From assembly GCA_027730885.1 (NCBI GenBank), contig JAQCHM010000066.1:1-11125 (forward strand): a stretch of 11,125 nt of DNA, written 5' to 3'. Position 1 is the stretch's first letter; each line of letters starts with the position of its first letter. The translations under genes were made by a program, and so were the position numbers. The stretch comes from Actinomycetota bacterium (GTDB lineage Bacteria; Actinomycetota; Acidimicrobiia; Acidimicrobiales; SZUA-35). The notes below the pieces were generated by a model. It ran no database searches, was not told where the DNA came from, and saw only the letters and a list, made by a program, of their open reading frames with translations. Shown here in pieces: positions 7,120-11,125 of the stretch.

Positions 7120-7347
7120 ATGGGCACTGTCGTGAAACAGAACGCTACCCGATGGGAGATCCCACGCCCGATCGGGAGCAACCTGGGTGCACGAGGGAGT
7201 GTCAAGGAGCATCACGAGGCGATGCGACCTATTTTGTACGGGTGGCCACGAACCCGCTCGCTCTGCTCCCGAACGCCATCACCGACAAGGAGCGGGTCGA
7301 GCAGACCCTTCTCGACGTCGTGCGGATCGACAGCGATCCCTACCTGA
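7120..7347 (+). CDS. Short hypothetical ORF with strong RBS, overlapping the polyprenyl synthase start
   Basis: A 75-codon frame starts at ATG behind a near-perfect Shine-Dalgarno site and begins MGTVVKQNATRWEIPRPIG. No family is recognised. The first 40 or so codons lie in otherwise unassigned intergenic DNA, and about 70 percent of third positions there are G or C, which is suggestive but below the neighbouring genes. The last 35 codons run inside the polyprenyl synthase in another frame and look like shadow sequence (rich in Ser, Arg, Thr). It may be a small protein, a translated leader affecting the downstream gene, or a chance ORF. A frameshift joining it to the synthase is possible but not needed, since the synthase has its own start. 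Confidence 0.3.
   Translation: MGTVVKQNATRWEIPRPIGSNLGARGSVKEHHEAMRPILYGWPRTRSLCSRTPSPTRSGSSRPFSTSCGSTAIPT
7153..7176. repeat. Adjacent inverted repeats and an imperfect direct repeat, possible operator
   Basis: TGGGA-GA-TCCCA (7153-7164) is followed directly by the palindrome CCCGATCGGG (7167-7176). The half-motif CCGATGGGAG (7149-7158) recurs as CCGATCGGGAG (7168-7178), 19 nt later, with one extra base. The cluster lies 54-77 nt upstream of the polyprenyl synthase -10. An operator role is inferred only; short palindromes are frequent in GC-rich DNA. Confidence 0.25.
7230..7235 (+). promoter_or_regulatory. Predicted -10 element giving a leaderless polyprenyl synthase mRNA
   Basis: TATTTT fits TAnnnT and ends 6 nt before the GTG at 7242, so transcription would begin at or next to the start codon. 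There is no Shine-Dalgarno site at a usable distance from that GTG. No clear -35 box is visible. Leaderless genes with this geometry are common in actinobacteria. Confidence 0.5.
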
Positions 7348-8237
7348 CCGAGATCGCATCGCACCTCATCAAGGCCGGAGGCAAACGGCTGCGTCCGCTC
7401 TTCACGGTCGCCTCGGCCGCGGCCGGACTACCCGACGGCGCCGCGATCAGCGGCGACATCATCCGCGGGGGCGTCGCGGTCGAGCTGGTGCACATCGGCT
7501 CGCTCTACCACGACGATGTCATGGACGATGCCGTGCTGCGACGTCAGGTGGACAGCGTCAACGCCCGGTGGGGCAACCTGCGCGCCATCCTGGCCGGCGA
7601 CTACCTGCTGGCCAAGGCATCGGAGATCGCAGCCCAGCTCGGGACCGAGGTCGCCGGGTTGTTGGCCGCGACCATCGGCAAACTCTGCGAAGGTCAAGTC
7701 GGCGAACTCCAGACCCTCTTCGATCTCGATCGGACCGAGGCTCAGTACTACCCGTCCATCGCCGGCAAGACGGCGTCGCTGTATGCGGCGGCCTGTCGCA
7801 TCGGTGGCATCGTGTCCGGCCAGAGCCAGGCGAACATCGACCAGCTCACCGAGTTCGGTCGGTTGTATGGCCTCGCGTTCCAGATCATCGACGACGTGCT
7901 CGACGTCATCGCAACCGACGAGCAGCTGGGCAAGCCCGCCGGGAACGACATGATCGAGGGGGTCTACAGCCTCCCTGTCATCTTCGCGCTCGCGTCACCC
8001 GGCGGCGACGCGCTCCGATCGCTCCTCGTCGACGGGCTCGCCGGCGAAGATCGTCACCGTGCCATCGAACTCGTCCGTCAAGGACCAGCCGTTGCTCGTT
8101 CGCTCGACTCGGCAGCAGACTTCGTCGAGCAGGCGAAGCAGGTGCTGGGTGGGGTGAGCAGCAACCAGGCAGCGAGTGCCCTCGCCGGTGCCGCCGATCA
8201 CCTTCTTCAGTCGGTCACCGCCATCGACGTTGCCTGA
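7242..8237 (+). CDS. Polyprenyl diphosphate synthase (trans type, probably long chain)
   Basis: Adds isopentenyl diphosphate units to an allylic diphosphate, making the side chain for menaquinone or a related prenyl carrier. The 331 residues carry the IPP-binding GGKRLRP (46-52), the first Asp-rich motif DDVMD (91-95), the second motif DDVLD (217-221) and GKPAGND (230-236), all hallmarks of the family. The residue five places before the first Asp motif is Gly86. A small residue there is typical of medium- and long-chain enzymes, so a C30-C50 product is inferred; the exact length cannot be read. The GTG start follows a -10-like TATTTT by 6 nt and begins just before the conserved N-terminal NPLALLP. 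An ATG 30 codons upstream would add a Cys/Gly/Arg-rich tail with no family likeness and lacks a ribosome binding site. Confidence 0.93.
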   Translation: MATNPLALLPNAITDKERVEQTLLDVVRIDSDPYLTEIASHLIKAGGKRLRPLFTVASAAAGLPDGAAISGDIIRGGVAVELVHIGSLYHDDVMDDAVLRRQVDSVNARWGNLRAILAGDYLLAKASEIAAQLGTEVAGLLAATIGKLCEGQVGELQTLFDLDRTEAQYYPSIAGKTASLYAAACRIGGIVSGQSQANIDQLTEFGRLYGLAFQIIDDVLDVIATDEQLGKPAGNDMIEGVYSLPVIFALASPGGDALRSLLVDGLAGEDRHRAIELVRQGPAVARSLDSAADFVEQAKQVLGGVSSNQAASALAGAADHLLQSVTAIDVA

Positions 8238-8270
8238 ATCGCTTTCGGCAAAAAGGCCACCGGGTCGGCG

Positions 8271-8294
8271 CGGGCGCCCGACGGCGGACCGGTC
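8271..8294. repeat. Two palindromes in the histidine kinase promoter region
   Basis: The perfect 10-bp palindrome CGGGCGCCCG (8271-8280) sits where the -35 box would lie, and GACCGGTC (8287-8294) lies just upstream of the predicted -10. They could be operator sites, perhaps for the encoded response regulator, but palindromes of this size are not rare at this GC content. No T-tract follows, so a terminator for the preceding gene is not supported. Confidence 0.25.
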
Positions 8295-8299
8295 TGGGC

Positions 8300-8305
8300 T
8301 AGCTT
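8300..8305 (+). promoter_or_regulatory. Predicted -10 element giving a leaderless histidine kinase operon mRNA
   Basis: TAGCTT fits TAnnnT and ends exactly 6 nt before the GTG at 8312, the same geometry as at the polyprenyl synthase. The only purine-rich stretch (GGAG) is 1 nt from the GTG, too close to serve as a Shine-Dalgarno site, which favours leaderless initiation. Confidence 0.45.
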
Positions 8306-8311
8306 CGGAGC

Positions 8312-9541
8312 GTGGACCACGCGGCTCGACTCCCTCTCGTCGGAGAGCTCCGCCCGCCCCGAGTGTCCCCGCCGACTCGGGATGCAATCCTGCGCGGCTT
8401 GGTCGCGTTCCGGTGGGTTGTCGGAGCGTGGATGGTGGGCGTGTTCGCCTGGGAAGTCTTCGACCGGTCGCGCGGCCCGCGCCCGGACGTCTCGCGTCCG
8501 GTGCTCGGGCTCGCACTTCTCGCCGGCGCCGTGGCCTTCATGGCTCTCCTCACCGCCGCCTACCGAACGAACGCTCGAGCGCTGCTCCGGCCCGCGCTGA
8601 TCACAACCGAGATCTGCATCGCGGCCACGCTGTTGTTCCTCGACACGTTGGTCTACGGCTCGGCTCACTCCCAAGCTCTTCCGACCATTTGGCCGGTCGC
8701 GGTCATCTTCACCGTTGCCCTGGCCGCCGGGGGACGGGCGGCCGTCACCACCGGGCTCGGCCTCGGACTGGTTCGCTACGCCGGTTGGCTCCTCTACCCG
8801 ACGGACGACCCCAGTCCCGTCGGCACTTCCTCCTCGTGGAACATGTCCCGCGTCGCCAGCGCTGTGCTGTTCGCCGTTGCCGGGTGGGTGGCCGGGTACC
8901 TCCTCGACCAGCAAGAGCGCTCCGACCGCGCCATCTCCGCCTTCCGAGCCCGAGAGGAGGTCGCCCGCACGCTCCATGACGGCGTGCTCCAGACGGCGGC
9001 GGTCATCCAACGACGAAGCGACGACCAGGCGCTCGTCGACCTCGCTCGCACCCAAGAGCACGAGTTGCGCGAGTTCCTGTTCGGAGCCCGCACGTCGGAC
9101 CAGGGCATCGCGGCGGCTCTGCGCGCCGCAGCCCGCCGAGCCGAGCAGCGCTACGGGATCTCGGTGCAGGTCGTCTGCGCACCCGACCTGCCGCCAGGCG
9201 ACGACCGAGCGATCGAAATGATCGGTGGCGCCGTGGGCGAGGCGCTGACCAACGCCGCCAAGCACGGCGACGCTGGGCGGGTGACCATCTACGCCGAGCC
9301 CGGCGATGACGACCTCGTCTTCGTGTCGATCAAGGACAACGGCGCCGGTTTCGACGTCGGTACGGCCACGATGGGCGAGGGAATCAAGCGCTCGATCCAC
9401 GGCCGGGTCACCGAGGCCGGCGGCCGGGCCGAGGTCGATGCTCGACCCGGCCGGGGGGTCGAGGTTCGTCTGTGGGTACCCATTGCCGGCGGCCACAACG
9501 AGCGTCGGGGCCCGACCCAGGAAGGGACCAACGTCTCATGA
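8312..9541 (+). CDS. Membrane sensor histidine kinase (DesK/NarX-like, HDGVLQ type)
   Basis: Autophosphorylating sensor of a two-component pair. The 409 residues begin with five or six hydrophobic segments (about 28-48, 64-83, 96-115, 122-140, 143-162, 181-198), so the sensor is buried in the membrane with no large outside domain. The signal is unknown. The phosphoacceptor is H222 in VARTLHDGVLQ. A compact dimerisation hairpin follows, then a GHKL ATPase domain with N-box EALTNAAKH (310-318), G-box DNGAGFD (342-348) and a second Gly-rich segment near 354-358 (MGEGI). The GTG start has a likely leaderless promoter. The stop overlaps the response regulator ATG as ATGA (9538-9541), so the two are translationally coupled. 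The gene lies 74 nt after the polyprenyl synthase and probably has its own promoter. Confidence 0.93.
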   Translation: MDHAARLPLVGELRPPRVSPPTRDAILRGLVAFRWVVGAWMVGVFAWEVFDRSRGPRPDVSRPVLGLALLAGAVAFMALLTAAYRTNARALLRPALITTEICIAATLLFLDTLVYGSAHSQALPTIWPVAVIFTVALAAGGRAAVTTGLGLGLVRYAGWLLYPTDDPSPVGTSSSWNMSRVASAVLFAVAGWVAGYLLDQQERSDRAISAFRAREEVARTLHDGVLQTAAVIQRRSDDQALVDLARTQEHELREFLFGARTSDQGIAAALRAAARRAEQRYGISVQVVCAPDLPPGDDRAIEMIGGAVGEALTNAAKHGDAGRVTIYAEPGDDDLVFVSIKDNGAGFDVGTATMGEGIKRSIHGRVTEAGGRAEVDARPGRGVEVRLWVPIAGGHNERRGPTQEGTNVS

Positions 9542-10170
9542 CCTTCACGAGTCACGTCACGGTCGTGCTCGTCGACGACCACACGATCTGGCGAAGCGGT
9601 GTGCGAGCCGACCTCGGACCCAACTTCGTCGTCGTGGCCGAGGCTGGCGACGCCGACTCGGCCATCGCCGCCATCCGGCAGCACCGCCCGAATCTGGTCG
9701 TCTGCGATCTCAACATGCCGAACGGCGGGGGGCTCAAGGTTGCCAGGGAGTGCGGAGGTCTCTCCAACATCGTGATGCTCACCGTGTCAGAGGCCGAGCG
9801 CGACCTTCTCGACGCGGTAGCGGCCGGCGCCAACGGCTACCTGGTCAAGTCCACGCCGCCCGAGGAACTGCGGCTGGCGTTGTGGAGGGCCGCTCAGGGT
9901 GAACCGGTGTTCTCACCTGCGCTGGCGAGTCTCGTGCTGGGCGAGTTCCGCAAGATGAGCAAGACGTCCGGCCCTACCCACACGCTCTCCGATCGAGAAC
10001 GAGAGGTGCTGCAGTACGTCGCAAGGGGCCACACGTACAAGGAGATCGGCGAAGAGTTGTACATTTCGGCCAAGACGGTCGAGAACCACGTGCGGAACAT
10101 CCTCGGCAAGCTGCACCTCAGCCGGAAGCAAGAGCTCATTCGCTACGCCTTGGAGCACGGGATCGAATGA
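9538..10170 (+). CDS. NarL/FixJ-family response regulator
   Basis: DNA-binding partner of the preceding kinase, 210 residues. The receiver domain has acidic residues D13 and D14, phosphoacceptor D57 (VVCDLNMP), T82 and K104. A LuxR-type helix-turn-helix spans about 148-206 (LSDREREVLQYVARGHTYKEIGEEL, then SAKTVENHV). The ATG in the overlap with the kinase stop was chosen because the receiver begins right after it, and AGGAAGG lies about 12 nt upstream. An upstream GTG at 9472 would only read kinase sequence in another frame. The stop overlaps the next gene as ATGA (10167-10170). Target genes cannot be inferred. Autoregulation at the palindromes near 8271-8294 is possible but unproven. Confidence 0.95.
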   Translation: MTFTSHVTVVLVDDHTIWRSGVRADLGPNFVVVAEAGDADSAIAAIRQHRPNLVVCDLNMPNGGGLKVARECGGLSNIVMLTVSEAERDLLDAVAAGANGYLVKSTPPEELRLALWRAAQGEPVFSPALASLVLGEFRKMSKTSGPTHTLSDREREVLQYVARGHTYKEIGEELYISAKTVENHVRNILGKLHLSRKQELIRYALEHGIE

Positions 10171-11060
10171 CGAGGCGGGCGATCCTCGGCCTGCGGTGGC
10201 ACGACGCCGAGGTGGCACTGCGCGTCTGCGCGGCCGCCGCTCCCGCTTCGACGTTCGAGCCATTGATCGGGCGAACCCTCGAGTTCCGAGTGGTCACGCC
10301 ACAACCGACCCACTGTCTCGGCCGCTCGGGCAGCGGGCTCTACGACTGCGCCAACCGGCCGACGTCGGTCAACCGGAAGTGCACGCCGTGCTCGGTCGCC
10401 GACGCTGCGCACGCCTCGCTCCTGCACCACTCGCATCGCCGCGACGGTGAACCCCCGCAGGACGGTGCCGTGGCCGACCACCTCGCCCAACCGAACGTCC
10501 TGTACGTTGCCGCGTTTCGCGACGGGTCCCTCAAGATCGGTACCAGCAACGCCGAGCGCGCGATCACACGCCTGGCCGAGCAAGGGGCATGGATGGCGGT
10601 ACTGGTCGCCGAAGCGGTCAACGGGTACCTCGTCCGCATCGTCGAGGACGCCGTGACCAAAGTCGTCGGACTTCCACAGAGCGTCTCGATGGTTCGCAAG
10701 CTCCAGGGATTCGAGCGTCCCCTCGACGACGCCCTCCTCCGAGTCCGCCTCAACGAGGCAACCCGTCGGATCCATCAGTTGATCGAGGGCACGGACGGCG
10801 TCAGCGCCATCGAACAACCGTGGCGGTTCGACCACAGCGACCGGTGGGAACGTGTCGTGCGGTATCCCGCCGACCTCGCGGTGGGGGCGCACGAGTTGAC
10901 GATCTTGGCGGTCTGCGGTCGGGTGGTGCTCGCCCGGATTCCAGGCGATGACGGCGCCGCCGATTCGTTCGTGGCCGACCTCGGCCGCCTGTACGGACAC
11001 GAACTCGAATGGGGTCGGTTCGGCACTCCGACCCTCACCGTTCAGGGCGCACTGTTCTAG
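10167..11060 (+). CDS. DUF2797-family protein with Cys cluster and GIY-YIG-like segment
   Basis: A 297-residue protein matching the general pattern of DUF2797, whose function is unknown. Cysteines C50, C61, C72 and C75 could form a zinc site. Residues 112-165 (LYVAAFRDGSLKIGTSNAERAITRLAEQGA and onward) have the order Y113, K123-IGT, R131/R135 and E160, which resembles the T5orf172 branch of GIY-YIG nucleases. A nuclease role is inference only. The segment YVA..KIGTS....R...QGA is the main reason for the DUF2797 call. No signal peptide or TM helix is seen. The ATG overlaps the response regulator stop by 4 nt, so the gene is co-transcribed and translationally coupled with the two-component system. 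That suggests a shared condition of expression, not necessarily a shared pathway. Confidence 0.8.
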   Translation: MTRRAILGLRWHDAEVALRVCAAAAPASTFEPLIGRTLEFRVVTPQPTHCLGRSGSGLYDCANRPTSVNRKCTPCSVADAAHASLLHHSHRRDGEPPQDGAVADHLAQPNVLYVAAFRDGSLKIGTSNAERAITRLAEQGAWMAVLVAEAVNGYLVRIVEDAVTKVVGLPQSVSMVRKLQGFERPLDDALLRVRLNEATRRIHQLIEGTDGVSAIEQPWRFDHSDRWERVVRYPADLAVGAHELTILAVCGRVVLARIPGDDGAADSFVADLGRLYGHELEWGRFGTPTLTVQGALF

Positions 11061-11125
11061 CAGGATGCGGAAAAGCGGGGCCCGTGGCGTGGGGTGAGTC
11101 TCGGCGGGTCTGATCGGCTGTTGTG

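Larger units (their letters stand above)
7020..7241. other. Divergent intergenic region between clpC and the polyprenyl synthase gene
   Basis: This 222-nt stretch separates two divergent genes. It contains the clpC ribosome binding site and a possible clpC -10 element, several short inverted repeats, and the start of a short + strand ORF behind a very strong Shine-Dalgarno site. A TATTTT element sits just ahead of the polyprenyl synthase GTG. Inverted repeats seen are GTGGC/GCCAC (7065-7077), TGGGA/TCCCA (7153-7164) and the perfect palindrome CCCGATCGGG (7167-7176). Confidence 0.6.

Noticed and set aside
7152..7241. 30-residue N-terminal extension of the polyprenyl synthase from ATG 7152
   Set aside because: No Shine-Dalgarno site, atypical composition, and GTG 7242 begins directly before the conserved N-terminus.
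7020..7241. Known clp regulators' sites: CtsR heptad repeats, HspR HAIR element, ClgR palindrome
   Set aside because: A lone GGTCAA (7049-7054) resembles half a CtsR site, but no second copy follows at the required spacing, and no HAIR- or ClgR-like palindrome was found by eye.
7187..8302. 371-codon frame overlapping the polyprenyl synthase in another phase
   Set aside because: Very Arg-rich product with no domain, whereas the synthase frame has both Asp-rich motifs.
8238..8311. Intrinsic terminator after the polyprenyl synthase
   Set aside because: GC-rich palindromes are present, but the only A-rich run (8250-8254) precedes them and no T-tract follows.
8207..9496. 429-codon open frame antisense to the histidine kinase
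   Set aside because: Low-complexity, Gly/Arg/Glu-rich translation opposite a kinase with all its motifs.

Overview
The window looks like ordinary chromosome from a high-GC actinobacterium. An Acidimicrobiia-like lineage is plausible, but I could not test it. The evidence is strong G/C bias at third codon positions, a ClpC rather than ClpA type unfoldase, a DesK-like HDGVLQ histidine kinase with a NarL-type regulator, and start sites that look leaderless. No tRNA, rRNA, CRISPR array, insertion sequence or prophage gene was seen.

Left edge: the 3' part of a Crp/Fnr-family regulator (+ strand) meets the disA gene tail to tail. Only 5 nt separate the two stop codons, and both stops lie inside one perfect hairpin (385-403).

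Minus-strand block, read right to left (7019 to 397): clpC, a lipoprotein-HAD fusion gene, radA, disA. Gaps are 22, 37 and 9 nt, so this is probably one operon. It joins protein quality control (ClpC unfoldase), DNA recombination and repair (RadA) and c-di-AMP signalling (DisA). The order clpC-radA-disA is known from Bacillus, where ctsR-mcsA-mcsB precede it. Here those three are absent from the adjacent DNA, and an unusual membrane protein gene sits between clpC and radA.

Divergent intergenic region (7020-7241): this holds the clpC ribosome binding site and a possible clpC promoter. It also holds a short ORF on the + strand with the best Shine-Dalgarno match noticed in the window, several inverted repeats, and a likely leaderless promoter for the next gene.

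Plus-strand block (7242-11060): a long-chain polyprenyl diphosphate synthase, then a 74-nt gap with a second leaderless-type promoter, then a three-gene unit joined by two ATGA overlaps. That unit encodes a six-helix membrane histidine kinase, a NarL-type response regulator and a DUF2797 protein with a Cys-rich segment and a KIGT segment resembling GIY-YIG/T5orf172 domains. The last 65 nt (11061-11125) show no gene, terminator or clear signal.

No wholly new system is evident. The most unusual items are the lipoprotein-TM-HAD fusion between clpC and radA, the DUF2797 gene tightly coupled to a two-component system, and the short ORF ahead of the polyprenyl synthase.
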